Below, piece after piece: positions 1 to 8,742 of a stretch of 64,000 nucleotides of DNA. The translations under genes were made by a program, and so were the position numbers. Source of the DNA: Hydrogenophaga sp. (lineage in GTDB: Bacteria > Pseudomonadota > Gammaproteobacteria > Burkholderiales > Burkholderiaceae_C); NCBI RefSeq assembly GCF_018780385.1, contig NZ_JADMJO010000013.1:1-64000 (forward strand), given 5' to 3'. Below the pieces are notes generated by a model. It was not told where the DNA came from and searched no databases. It worked only from the letters and a program-made list of their open reading frames with translations. Positions within the stretch are counted from its first letter, which is position 1. Each line of letters opens with the position of its first letter.

Positions 1-1
1 G

Positions 2-220
2 GCCAAGACCTTCTTCCAGCACGCCGCGCTGGTGGGTTACGGCGTGGTGATCGCGTTGGCCACCGCCATCTGCTTCACCCTGGCCGAGCCGATCGCGCGT
101 TTCCTGGGGCAGACCGGCATCAACGTGATGACGCGGTTGATGGGCCTGATCCTGGCGGCCCTCTCCGTTGAGGTGATGGCCACGGGGCTGGTGAAGCTGT
201 TCCCGGCCTTATTGGGCTGA
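2..220 (+). CDS. MarC-family integral membrane protein, C-terminal fragment (truncated by window start)
   Basis: Open frame from the window edge to a stop at 220; hydrophobic C-terminus '...GINVMTRLMGLILAALSVEVMATGLVKLFP' resembles MarC/UPF0056 ends. Confidence 0.75.
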   Translation, partial: AKTFFQHAALVGYGVVIALATAICFTLAEPIARFLGQTGINVMTRLMGLILAALSVEVMATGLVKLFPALLG

Positions 221-1213
221 CGGGTACAAACCCAGCGTCTGCGCCTGCAGACGCGAGAGGCCCAGCAGCGCGTCGGTGAAGGGCGTGGCCACGCCGGTGA
301 TCTGGCCAAGTTCGCGCACCACGGTGACCAGCGCGTCGAGCTCCACCGGCTTCTTCGCCTGCACGTCCTGCAGCATCGAGGTCTTGAACGCGCCCAGCTT
401 GAGCGTGACGGCGTGGCGGTCTTCGGGGCGCTGGTCGATCGGGATGCCGATCCTTGCACCAATCTCTTTGGCTTCGAGCATCACGCTGCTGATGAAACCC
501 CGCACGAGCTCGTCGCCCAGAATGCGGTCGGTGGTGGCCCCCGTGAGCGCGCTCACCGGGTTCACCGTCATGTTGCCCCAGAGCTTGTACCAAACGTCTT
601 TCTGGATCTGCGGCGACACCGTGGCGTTGAGCCCGGCGCGCTGCAACAGCGCGGCCAGCGCGGCCACCCTTTCGCTGGCCTCGCCCGAGGGCTCGCCGAT
701 GATCAGGCCGTTGCCGAAGTGGTGGCGGATGACACCGGGCGCATCCACCGAACAACTGGCGTGCACCACACCGCCCATGACGTTGCGCGCGGGAATGGTG
801 CGGTCAATGGCGCCGCCGGGGTCGACCGACTGAAGCCGGGCGCCGGCGCGCTCGCCGCCGAAGCCGTTGAAGAACCACCAGGGCACGCCGTTCATGGCGG
901 TGAGCACCACCGTGTGGCGACCGATCAGGGGTGCGATGCTGCGCGCCACCTCGGCCAGTGCGGGCGCTTTCACGGCCACGATCACGAGGTCCTGCACGCC
1001 CAGGGCGACCGCGCTGCTGGACGCCTTCACCGGTGCGCCGATGAGGCGCCCGTTCTCGTGCAGTTGAAGGCCATCGCGTTGGAGAGCCGCGAGCGTGTCG
1101 CCGCGGGCCAGCGCACTGACCGTGCAGCCAGCGTGCGAGAGCAGCACACCCAGCCAGCCGCCGATGGCGCCAGCGCCGACGATGGCCACGTTCTGGAAAT
1201 CCGGTTGTGTCAA
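209..1213 (-). CDS. 2-dehydropantoate 2-reductase-family protein (ApbA/PanE-like ketopantoate reductase)
   Basis: N-terminal Rossmann motif VAIVGAGAIGGWLGVLL and KPR C-terminal helical domain (KDVWYKLWGNMTVNPVSALTGAT). Confidence 0.88.
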   Translation of the reverse strand: MTQPDFQNVAIVGAGAIGGWLGVLLSHAGCTVSALARGDTLAALQRDGLQLHENGRLIGAPVKASSSAVALGVQDLVIVAVKAPALAEVARSIAPLIGRHTVVLTAMNGVPWWFFNGFGGERAGARLQSVDPGGAIDRTIPARNVMGGVVHASCSVDAPGVIRHHFGNGLIIGEPSGEASERVAALAALLQRAGLNATVSPQIQKDVWYKLWGNMTVNPVSALTGATTDRILGDELVRGFISSVMLEAKEIGARIGIPIDQRPEDRHAVTLKLGAFKTSMLQDVQAKKPVELDALVTVVRELGQITGVATPFTDALLGLSRLQAQTLGLYPSAQ

Positions 1214-1217
1214 TCGA

Positions 1218-2012
1218 TCACTCCAGGTAGCTGCTGTCCAGGCGGTTCACCCGCCGCACCAGCGCATCGAACACGTCACGGCCTGCGCCGTGGTCGGGGC
1301 TGAACTGCAGCGCGTCGCGTGTGCATTGGGCCGCGATCGACTCGGGCACGGGAATGGCGGCAGCGGCACCGCCCATGGAGAAGGTCGCCAGCTGGATTTC
1401 ACAGGCGCGCTGCAGCGTCCACAGGATGGCAAAGGTCTGCGGCACCGTGGCACCCCAGGCCAGCAGGCCATGGTTGCGCAGGATCACGGCCGGTTTGTCA
1501 CCGATGCTCTTGAGCAGGCGCGGCGCTTCTTCGGCGTGAATGGTGATGCCCTCGAAGTCGTGGTAGGCCACCATGCCATGCAGCTGCGCGGTGTAGAAGT
1601 TGGTCTGCTGCAAGCCGTCCTTCAGGCAGGCCACGGCCACGCCGGCGGTTGTGTGGGTGTGCATCACGCAGTGCGCGCCGGGCAGGCTGTCGTGGATGGC
1701 CGCGTGCACGGTGAAACCGGCCGGATTGACGCGGTGGGTCGAGCCGTCGAGCACGTCACCCTTCAGATTGATCTTCACGAGGTTGCTCGCAGTCACTTCG
1801 CTGTAATGCAAGCCAAAGGGATTGATCAAAAACTGCTTTTCACTTCCAGCCACCGAATCGGGCAAGCGCAGCGTGATGTGGTTGTAGATCATCTCGGTCC
1901 AGCCCAGCATGGCGAAGACGCGGTAGCAGGCGGCGAGCTCCAGGCGCGCGGCCCATTCATCGGGGTGCATGCCGGAGGGCAGCACGGTCGTGGATCGCAG
2001 CGTGGCGTTCAT
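1218..2012 (-). CDS. Class II aldolase/adducin-family protein
   Basis: Motifs YNHITLRLP, FLINPFGLHYSEVTASNLVKIN, CVMHTHTTAGVAVA, LRNHGLLAWG typical of class II aldolase/adducin. Confidence 0.9.
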   Translation of the reverse strand: MNATLRSTTVLPSGMHPDEWAARLELAACYRVFAMLGWTEMIYNHITLRLPDSVAGSEKQFLINPFGLHYSEVTASNLVKINLKGDVLDGSTHRVNPAGFTVHAAIHDSLPGAHCVMHTHTTAGVAVACLKDGLQQTNFYTAQLHGMVAYHDFEGITIHAEEAPRLLKSIGDKPAVILRNHGLLAWGATVPQTFAILWTLQRACEIQLATFSMGGAAAAIPVPESIAAQCTRDALQFSPDHGAGRDVFDALVRRVNRLDSSYLE

Positions 2013-2038
2013 GGTGGTCTCCTGTCGGTGTTGTCGGC

Positions 2039-2866
2039 TCAGTACACGCTGCCTTTGGTGGGTGCGGGCATGGCGGGCGCGTCGGCCTTGAAGCGCGCGG
2101 CCAGCGCACTGGTCTGGCGCGCGAGGATCTGGGTGTCCAGTCCCACGGCCACGAACACCGCGCCAAGCGCGAGGTAGTGGCGCGCCTGGGCTTCGTCCGC
2201 GGTGAGGATGCCGGGCGCCTTGCCGGCGCGCAGGATGCCGCGGATGGCGTGTTCGATGGCCGCCTGCACCTCGGGGTGGCCCGGGTTGCCCACATGGCCG
2301 AGCGAGGCGGAGAGGTCGGCCGGTCCGATGAACACACCGTCCACCCCCGGCGTGGCGGCGATCGCATCGAGCTGGGCCAAGGCCTCGCGCGTCTCGGCCT
2401 GCACCAGCAGGCAGACCTGGGCGTTGGCCTCTTTGGCGTAGTTCGGGTAGCGACCCCAGCGCGAGGCGCGTGCGCCGGCCATGCCGCGCACACCACCCTG
2501 GCCGCTCACGTCATCGGCCTGCGGATAGCGGCAGGCGCGCACGAGCTGGGCCGCCTGTTCGGGCGTGTCGACCATGGGCACCAGCAGGGTCTGCAGGCCG
2601 ATGTCGAGGTACTGCTTGATGAGCGCCGCGTCGCCCACCGGCACGCGTGCAATGGCGTGCGAGCCTGGGTAGGCCGCGATGGCCTGGGCCTGGGCCAGCA
2701 GGTCTTTCAGGCTGTTGGGCGAGTGTTCACCATCGATCAGCAGCCAGTCGAAGTCGGCGCCGGCGCAGATTTCCGCGCTGTAGGGGTTGGCCAGGCCGAG
2801 CCAGAGGCCGATCTGCACACGGCGCGCGGCAAGGGCTTGTTTGAAGGCGTTGGTGGGTGTTTGCAT
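2039..2866 (-). CDS. hpaI: 4-hydroxy-2-oxoheptanedioate aldolase
   Basis: HpcH/HpaI family: [30 protein letters not shown]; next to hpaH. Confidence 0.93.
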   Translation of the reverse strand: MQTPTNAFKQALAARRVQIGLWLGLANPYSAEICAGADFDWLLIDGEHSPNSLKDLLAQAQAIAAYPGSHAIARVPVGDAALIKQYLDIGLQTLLVPMVDTPEQAAQLVRACRYPQADDVSGQGGVRGMAGARASRWGRYPNYAKEANAQVCLLVQAETREALAQLDAIAATPGVDGVFIGPADLSASLGHVGNPGHPEVQAAIEHAIRGILRAGKAPGILTADEAQARHYLALGAVFVAVGLDTQILARQTSALAARFKADAPAMPAPTKGSVY

Positions 2867-2879
2867 GGTGAGAGGAAAT

Positions 2880-3707
2880 TCAGACGAATTGGAATGTCAG
2901 GCAACCCAGCGGGCCGTAGTCGGCCTCGAACAGGTCGCCCACCTTCGCAGCCACCGGCCGCGTGAAAGAACCAGCCAGCACGATCTGGCCAGCCCGCAGC
3001 GATTCGCCCCAGGGCGCGAGCTTGTGCGCCAACCAGGCGATGCCCACGGCGGGGTGGCCCTGCACGCCAGCGGCCAGGCCCGTTTCTTCCACCACGCCGT
3101 TCTGCTTGAGTACGGCGCCGCACCAGGGCAGGTTGGTGGTGAGCGCGTCGGCGCGGTAACGCTCGTCGCCTGCACCGAGCACGATGCCGGCGTTGGCCGC
3201 GTTGTCGCTGATGGTGTCGAACACCTTGCGCATGGTTTTGGTGTGGCGATCGAACTGCTCGATGCGCGCGTCGATGATCTCGATGGCGGGGGTCACGTAC
3301 TCGGTCGCGGCCAGCACGTCGGCCACCGTCACGTCCGTGCCTTTGAGCGGGGCCTTGAGCACGAAGGCGAGCTCCACCTCCACACGCGGTGCGATGAAGC
3401 GGCTGGCGGGAATCTCCAACACCTGACCGGCCTGCGCGGTGAACAACATGCTCTGCAGCAGGGTGCCGAAGTCGGGCTCGTCAATCTGGCTGGCCATCTG
3501 CATGGCGCGGCTGGTCAGGCCAATCTTGTGGCCGATGACCTTGTTGCCGCCGGCGATCTGCTGCGCGACCCAGGTGCGGCCGATGCGATAACCGTCCTCG
3601 ATGGTCATGCCGGGGAAACGCTTGGAGAAGTGTTCCAGTGGCACGCGGGCCTTCTCCGCCTGCTCGAGCTCGGCGGCCAGTTGCTGGATGAGGGTGTCGT
3701 CGAGCAT
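2880..3707 (-). CDS. hpaH: 2-oxo-hept-4-ene-1,7-dioate hydratase
   Basis: Hydratase family: [46 protein letters not shown]; operon context. Confidence 0.92.
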   Translation of the reverse strand: MLDDTLIQQLAAELEQAEKARVPLEHFSKRFPGMTIEDGYRIGRTWVAQQIAGGNKVIGHKIGLTSRAMQMASQIDEPDFGTLLQSMLFTAQAGQVLEIPASRFIAPRVEVELAFVLKAPLKGTDVTVADVLAATEYVTPAIEIIDARIEQFDRHTKTMRKVFDTISDNAANAGIVLGAGDERYRADALTTNLPWCGAVLKQNGVVEETGLAAGVQGHPAVGIAWLAHKLAPWGESLRAGQIVLAGSFTRPVAAKVGDLFEADYGPLGCLTFQFV

Positions 3708-3711
3708 GGGA

Positions 3712-4158
3712 TCAGGTCCGATTGAACAGGGGGTGGATGGAACTGTTTTTGGCGTCGAACACCTCGTGTCCCTCGTCCACCTGCACGGTGATTCCGATCG
3801 GGCGGGCGGCGAGTTGCGCAGCGAAGTTCTTCTTGACGCAGGCCTGCAACGCGTCGCCCACGCGCTGGTGCGTGTTGGTGCTGCGGCCCTTTGCCATGCG
3901 AACGTTCATGTAGACGAAGGCGTAGTCGCTGCCGAGGCCTGCGGCAACGCCCGCCGCACCACCGTCGGCCACCGCGCTGTGCGCGGCGGGGTAGGCGAGC
4001 ACGCGCGTGCCGCCGGTGGGGAAGACCTGCTGGCCGGCCTCGTCGCGCACCGCGAGCATGGCGTCGCACAGGGTGCGGCACAGCCGGCTCATGTCGATGC
4101 CGCCTTGTGCTTCGGGTTGGTCGAGATTGGGGGTGTAGAGGATGACGAGGTGGGGCAT
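3712..4158 (-). CDS. hpaF: 5-carboxymethyl-2-hydroxymuconate delta-isomerase
   Basis: Starts [13 protein letters not shown] with catalytic N-terminal Pro after Met; CHMI-like; operon context. Confidence 0.9.
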   Translation of the reverse strand: MPHLVILYTPNLDQPEAQGGIDMSRLCRTLCDAMLAVRDEAGQQVFPTGGTRVLAYPAAHSAVADGGAAGVAAGLGSDYAFVYMNVRMAKGRSTNTHQRVGDALQACVKKNFAAQLAARPIGITVQVDEGHEVFDAKNSSIHPLFNRT

Positions 4159-4163
4159 GTTGG

Positions 4164-5087
4164 TCAGAGTCTGGAGACAGTTTGAAAACCCTGGGCGGCC
4201 GAGGCCTGCGCGGCGGGAATGGCGCTCCCGATCTGCGGCGTGACGGGGAAGATGGCGTTGATCTGGCCGGTGCCGGAGGCGCCGAAGTAGGGTGTGACGA
4301 CCTCGGCCAGGCCGGTGTAGTCGCTCCAGCCGAGCGCGCCGAGCATCATGGCGGTGTCGTGCATGAAGCCTTCACCGTGGCCTTTGGCGGCGTACTCGGG
4401 CAGCATCTCGCAGAAGGCCTTCCACTCGCCCTGTTCCCACATCTGCACCACGCGGCGGTCCAGCGTTTCGAGGAAGGGGCTCCAGATCTTGAAGGCGTAG
4501 TCGGGCGCAAGCCCGTTTTGCGCGAAACGGTGGCTCAAGCTGCCGCTGGCCAGGAAGGCGACGGTGCCGTCGTAGTGGTCTTCCACGGCCTTGCGCATGG
4601 CCCAGCCCAGGCGCGCGCTGTCGTTGAGGTAGTGGGCCTGGCACAGCGCAGAGACCGAGATGGCCTTGAAGTGCTGGTCGGCGTTCATGTAGCGCATGGG
4701 CACCAGCGTGCCGTACTCCGGGCCGAGGGTGGTGGCATCGTGAGCCAGGGTTTCGACGCCGTGCTCGTTGCACACCTGGGCCAGCAGTTGTCCGAGTGCG
4801 GGGTTGCCCGGGATCTCGAACGGCATGTTGCTGATGAAGTGCGGCAGTTCGTTGCTGGTGTAGCGGCCTTCAAAGTGCGGTGCGCAGTTGAGGTGATAAC
4901 TTGCGTTGACGAGCCAGTGGGTGTCGAAGACAACGATGGTGTCCACGCCGAGTTCGCGGCAGCGGCGGCTGATTTCCTTGTGACCGTCGATGGCGTCCTG
5001 TCTCGTTCCTTTTCTGGGGCCGTCCAGTTCGCTGAGGTACATCGAGGGGACGTGGGTGACTTTGGCGACCAGTGCTAGTTTTCCCAT
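4164..5087 (-). CDS. hpaD: 3,4-dihydroxyphenylacetate 2,3-dioxygenase (extradiol, LigB-type)
   Basis: MGKLALVAKVTHVPSMYLSELDGPRKGTRQDAI...DTHWLVNASYH; start moved to 5087 from track end 5276 because an AGAGGAG RBS precedes this ATG. Confidence 0.92.
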   Translation of the reverse strand: MGKLALVAKVTHVPSMYLSELDGPRKGTRQDAIDGHKEISRRCRELGVDTIVVFDTHWLVNASYHLNCAPHFEGRYTSNELPHFISNMPFEIPGNPALGQLLAQVCNEHGVETLAHDATTLGPEYGTLVPMRYMNADQHFKAISVSALCQAHYLNDSARLGWAMRKAVEDHYDGTVAFLASGSLSHRFAQNGLAPDYAFKIWSPFLETLDRRVVQMWEQGEWKAFCEMLPEYAAKGHGEGFMHDTAMMLGALGWSDYTGLAEVVTPYFGASGTGQINAIFPVTPQIGSAIPAAQASAAQGFQTVSRL

Positions 5088-5157
5088 GTCTTGCTCCTCT
5101 GTTGGTTGTTGTTTGCTCCGTGGCATGCGAACGGACGAGCGCCAACGTGCCACTTCA

Positions 5158-5261
5158 GATCGAGAAGGTCGGGCGCTCTGCGCAGCGAAATCAAGGAGGA
5201 GGGCCGGGCGTAGCCCGGACCGGGGGACATTCGCGGAGCAGAGCGCCCGGCCTTCTCGATC
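5158..5261. repeat. ~104-bp nested inverted repeat between hpaE and hpaD
   Basis: Arms GATCGAGAAGGTCGGGCGCTCTGC (5158-5181) and GCAGAGCGCCCGGCCTTCTCGATC (5238-5261) are complementary at 23 of 24 positions; inner hairpin CCGGGC-GTA-GCCCGG (5204-5218). Confidence 0.9.
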
Positions 5262-5288
5262 CCGCCAACCCGGCAAAGCGAAGGCATT

Positions 5289-6761
5289 TCAAACACCCCA
5301 ATGCGGAATGTGATGCGACCCCAGAGACACCGCCACGTTCTTCGGCTCCAGGAACACCTCATAACTCCAGGTCCCACCCTCACGCCCGGTGCCACTCGCT
5401 TTGGTGCCGCCAAACGGTTGACGAAGGTCCCGCACGTTCTGCGAGTTGACGAAACACATCCCCGCCTCCACAGCAGCCGCCACCCGGTGCGCACGCCCGA
5501 GATTCTCCGTCCACACATAGCTGGAGAGACCGTACTGAATGTCGTTGGCCAGCTCGATCGCATGCGCCTCGTCGCGAAACGGAATGAGACAGGCCACCGG
5601 TCCGAAGATTTCCTCTTGTGCAATCCGCATGCGGTTGTCCACATCGGCGAACACGGTGGGCCACACGTAGTTGCCTTTGGCCACGCGCGATGACAGCTCC
5701 GAAGCGTACGAGGGCCGGTCCAACCCGCCACACAACATCGTCGCGCCTTCTTTGGGGCCGAGCTCGATGTAGCCGCGCACCTTCGCCAGATGCGCCTGGC
5801 TGATCATCGGACCGACGATGGTTTTTTCATCCAGCGGGTCGCCCACGGTAATGCGCTTGGCGCGTTCGACAAACTTCTGCGCGAAGTCGGCGTAGATGCT
5901 TTGCTCCACCAGGATGCGGCTGCCCGCCGTGCAGCGCTCGCCGTTGTTGCTGAAGATCATGAACACCGCGGCGTCCAGCGCGCGGTCCAGGTCGGCGTCA
6001 TCGAAGATCACGAACGGGCTCTTGCCACCGAGCTCCATGCTGAACTTCTTCAGGCCCGCGCTCTGCACGATGCGGTTGCCCGTGGCAGTCGACCCGGTGA
6101 AGGAAATCGCGCGCACGTCCGGGTGTGCGCACAGCGGCTCGCCCGCTTCCTTGCCATAGCCATGCACCACGTTCAAGACGCCGGGCGGAATGCCGGCTTC
6201 CAGCGCCAACTCGCCCAGGCGCGCGGCCGTGAGGGGACTGAGCTCGCTCATCTTCAGCACCGCCGTGTTGCCGAAGGCGAGACACGGTGCGACCTTCCAG
6301 GTGGCGGTCATGAAAGGCACGTTCCACGGGCTGATGAGCGCGCACACGCCGACCGGGTGGAACAGCGTGTAGTTCAGGTGCGTGGGCGTGGGGTAGGTGT
6401 GACCGTCCACGCGCGTGCACATCTCGGCGAAGTAGTGGAAGTTGTCCGCCGCGCGCGGAATCAGTTGTTTGCCGGTTTGCGAAATCACCTGCCCGCTGTC
6501 GTTGGTCTCGGTTTGCGCAATCTCGGGCACATGCGCTGCGATGAGTTCGCCCAGCTTGCGCATGAGCTTCGCGCGCTCAGTGGCGGGCAACCCAGCCCAC
6601 GTCGGGAACGCGTCTTTGGCCGCCTGCACCGCCGCGTTGATCTCGTCTGCGCCACCAGCGCTGACCTCGGCAAGCACCTCCTGGGTGGCGGGGTTGATCG
6701 TCTCGAAAGTGGTGCCGCTGGCCACGGACTGGCCGTTGATGAGGTGCTGGATCGTCGTCAT
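5289..6761 (-). CDS. hpaE: 5-carboxymethyl-2-hydroxymuconate semialdehyde dehydrogenase
   Basis: ALDH family: MELGGKSPFVIFDDADLD, FSNNGERCTAGSRILV, QEEIFGPVACLIPF; operon context. Confidence 0.93.
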   Translation of the reverse strand: MTTIQHLINGQSVASGTTFETINPATQEVLAEVSAGGADEINAAVQAAKDAFPTWAGLPATERAKLMRKLGELIAAHVPEIAQTETNDSGQVISQTGKQLIPRAADNFHYFAEMCTRVDGHTYPTPTHLNYTLFHPVGVCALISPWNVPFMTATWKVAPCLAFGNTAVLKMSELSPLTAARLGELALEAGIPPGVLNVVHGYGKEAGEPLCAHPDVRAISFTGSTATGNRIVQSAGLKKFSMELGGKSPFVIFDDADLDRALDAAVFMIFSNNGERCTAGSRILVEQSIYADFAQKFVERAKRITVGDPLDEKTIVGPMISQAHLAKVRGYIELGPKEGATMLCGGLDRPSYASELSSRVAKGNYVWPTVFADVDNRMRIAQEEIFGPVACLIPFRDEAHAIELANDIQYGLSSYVWTENLGRAHRVAAAVEAGMCFVNSQNVRDLRQPFGGTKASGTGREGGTWSYEVFLEPKNVAVSLGSHHIPHWGV

Positions 6762-7540
6762 GCGGACTCAAGGGGTGAGGTGATGGTGTTGACCAGGTCG
6801 CCGATGCCTTCGATGGACGTGACGATCACGTCGCCGGGCTGGCAGTCGACCACGCCGTCGGGCGTGCCGGTGAGGATCAGGTCGCCGGGTTGCAGGGTCA
6901 TGAAGGCGCTGAAGTACTCGATCAGCGTGGGCACATCGAAGATCATGTCGCGCGTGTTGCCTTGCTGCGTGACCTGGCCATTGACAGTGGTCTGCAGCGC
7001 GAGGTTCATGGGGTCGGGAACATCGGTCGCATCCACCAGCCAGGGGCCGATGGGCGTGCAGGTGTCGCGGTTCTTCACGCGCAGGTTGGGGCGGTACCAG
7101 TTCTCCAGGTAGTCGCGGATCGCGTAGTCGTTGGCCACGGTGTAACCGGCCACGAAATCCAGCGCGTCGGCTTTTTTCACGCGCCTGGCCGTGCGCCCGA
7201 TCACCACCGCGAGTTCGCATTCGTAATGCATGTGCTGCACGCCCGCCGGGCGCAGCGTGAAGCCGCGGTGGCCGGTGAGGCCGGCTTCGCCCTTCAAGAA
7301 GGCCAATGGTTCTTCCGGCGCCTTGAACGCGAGTTCTTTCGCGTGGTCGGCGTAGTTCAGACCCAGCGCGAGGATGGTGCGTGGACGGGTGGGCGGATTG
7401 GGTGTGAGCGGCGGCAACCACACCACCTCGTCGAAGGCCACGCGGCAGCCTTTCAACGCGGGGGTGAGCAGCTCCAGCTGGCCGTCGACCTCCACGGCGT
7501 TATGGACCGCGCCGGCCCAGGCGATGCGGGCGTGTTTCAT
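6758..7540 (-). CDS. hpaG2: 4-hydroxyphenylacetate degradation isomerase/decarboxylase, C-terminal-type subunit (FAH family)
   Basis: FAH-family motifs ILALGLNYADHAKELAF, YECELAVVIGRTARRV, ILTGTPDGV. Confidence 0.9.
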   Translation of the reverse strand: MKHARIAWAGAVHNAVEVDGQLELLTPALKGCRVAFDEVVWLPPLTPNPPTRPRTILALGLNYADHAKELAFKAPEEPLAFLKGEAGLTGHRGFTLRPAGVQHMHYECELAVVIGRTARRVKKADALDFVAGYTVANDYAIRDYLENWYRPNLRVKNRDTCTPIGPWLVDATDVPDPMNLALQTTVNGQVTQQGNTRDMIFDVPTLIEYFSAFMTLQPGDLILTGTPDGVVDCQPGDVIVTSIEGIGDLVNTITSPLESA

Positions 7541-8184
7541 GCCTTCACCTCCGCCTGGAAACTGTGCACGGCTGGCTTGAAGCCGGTGGCACTGATCTCC
7601 ACCGTGTCACCTGCGTGCACCAGCGGGCGCGTGCCGTCCGGCAGGCAGTCGCTGCCCAGCATCAACACGTCACCAGCGCGCAGCGACATGAATTCGTCCA
7701 CGTCGGCCAGCAGCGTGGCGGCGTCGCGCACCAGCTCGGCCAGCGCCGTGGTCTGGCGGTGCACGCCGTTGATGCGCAGCTCGAGTTGCAGGGTTGACAG
7801 GCCATCGAGTCCGCCCAGGCGCTGCAGCGGCACGCATTCGGGGCCGACACCGAGGAAGCCGTCCACGCACTGAAACTTCACTGGCGGGCGGTAGTAGCTC
7901 TCAAACGCGATCGCCACGTCGTTGAACAACACGGCGCCGGCCACGCCCGCGTCGCCCATCACCAGCCCGAGCGCCGCGGCCACCACCACCGGTGCGCCAG
8001 CGGGCAGAAAGACGCTGTGGCCCGAGGCGGTGAAGGTGTTGGCGGTCTTGATGTAGAGCACCGGCGCGGTCGGTGCGGCCTTGTACGGCGGCTCGGCCAT
8101 GCGCGGTGCCCACAGGGCGTGCTCGCGCTGGAAGTTGAGCAGCGTGCCGTAAACCGTGCCCTCGGGCATCCAGTGGGTGTTCAT
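7537..8184 (-). CDS. hpaG1: 4-hydroxyphenylacetate degradation isomerase/decarboxylase, N-terminal-type subunit (FAH family)
   Basis: MNTHWMPEGTVYGTLLNFQRE...ADVDEFMSLRAGDVLMLGSD; start set to 8184 (ATGA overlap with hpaR stop). Confidence 0.88.
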   Translation of the reverse strand: MNTHWMPEGTVYGTLLNFQREHALWAPRMAEPPYKAAPTAPVLYIKTANTFTASGHSVFLPAGAPVVVAAALGLVMGDAGVAGAVLFNDVAIAFESYYRPPVKFQCVDGFLGVGPECVPLQRLGGLDGLSTLQLELRINGVHRQTTALAELVRDAATLLADVDEFMSLRAGDVLMLGSDCLPDGTRPLVHAGDTVEISATGFKPAVHSFQAEVKA

Positions 8185-8663
8185 TCGACGTCCTCCTCCA
8201 GTGTCTCGACCTCGCCCGGCTGCTCCAGGGCAATCACCTCGTCGAGCAGGGCATACAGCTGCGCCAGCCGCGCCTTGCCCAGGCGCTCCTCCATCCACGC
8301 GTAGTGCGACTCGATGGTGCTCGATAGGCGCTTGACCAGCTTGAGCCCGGCGGGCGTGGCGCGCACCACCGTGCGGCGGGCATCCTGCGGACAGCGGCTG
8401 CGCGCGATCAGGCCGTCGCGCTCCATGCGGGTGAGCACACCGGTGAGGCTCGGGCCGAGCAGAAAGGCCTCGCGCGCCACACGGCCAGTTTCCACGCCAC
8501 CCGGGAGGCGGGCGTGTTCACCCAGCACGCGCAACACGCGCCATTGCTGGTCGCTCAAGCCATGCTCCCGCAGGCTGGGCCGGGTGTGCAGCATCACCGC
8601 CTCGCGGGCCTCGAGCAGCAGGCGCGGCAGGTTGCGGTGGATGAAGGGGGTGGACTCGTTCAT
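8181..8663 (-). CDS. hpaR: MarR-family regulator of the homoprotocatechuate degradation operon
   Basis: MarR winged-helix motifs (LSDQQWRVLRVLGEH, LTRMERDGLIARSRCPQDARR); first gene of the hpa operon. Confidence 0.9.
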   Translation of the reverse strand: MNESTPFIHRNLPRLLLEAREAVMLHTRPSLREHGLSDQQWRVLRVLGEHARLPGGVETGRVAREAFLLGPSLTGVLTRMERDGLIARSRCPQDARRTVVRATPAGLKLVKRLSSTIESHYAWMEERLGKARLAQLYALLDEVIALEQPGEVETLEEDVE

Positions 8664-8667
8664 TTAG

Positions 8668-8679
8668 TTAACATGTTAA
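8668..8679. promoter_or_regulatory. Candidate HpaR operator: perfect 12-bp palindrome TTAACATGTTAA
   Basis: Perfect palindrome in the divergent hpaR/NMO intergenic region, 4 bp upstream of the hpaR ATG; TTAAC-type half-sites suit a MarR-family operator. Confidence 0.6.
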
Positions 8680-8742
8680 ATGAATGCGCCTGTTACACGT
8701 TTGAGGGTTTACCCGGCCGTGGGCCGCGCGGAGAATGCGCGC

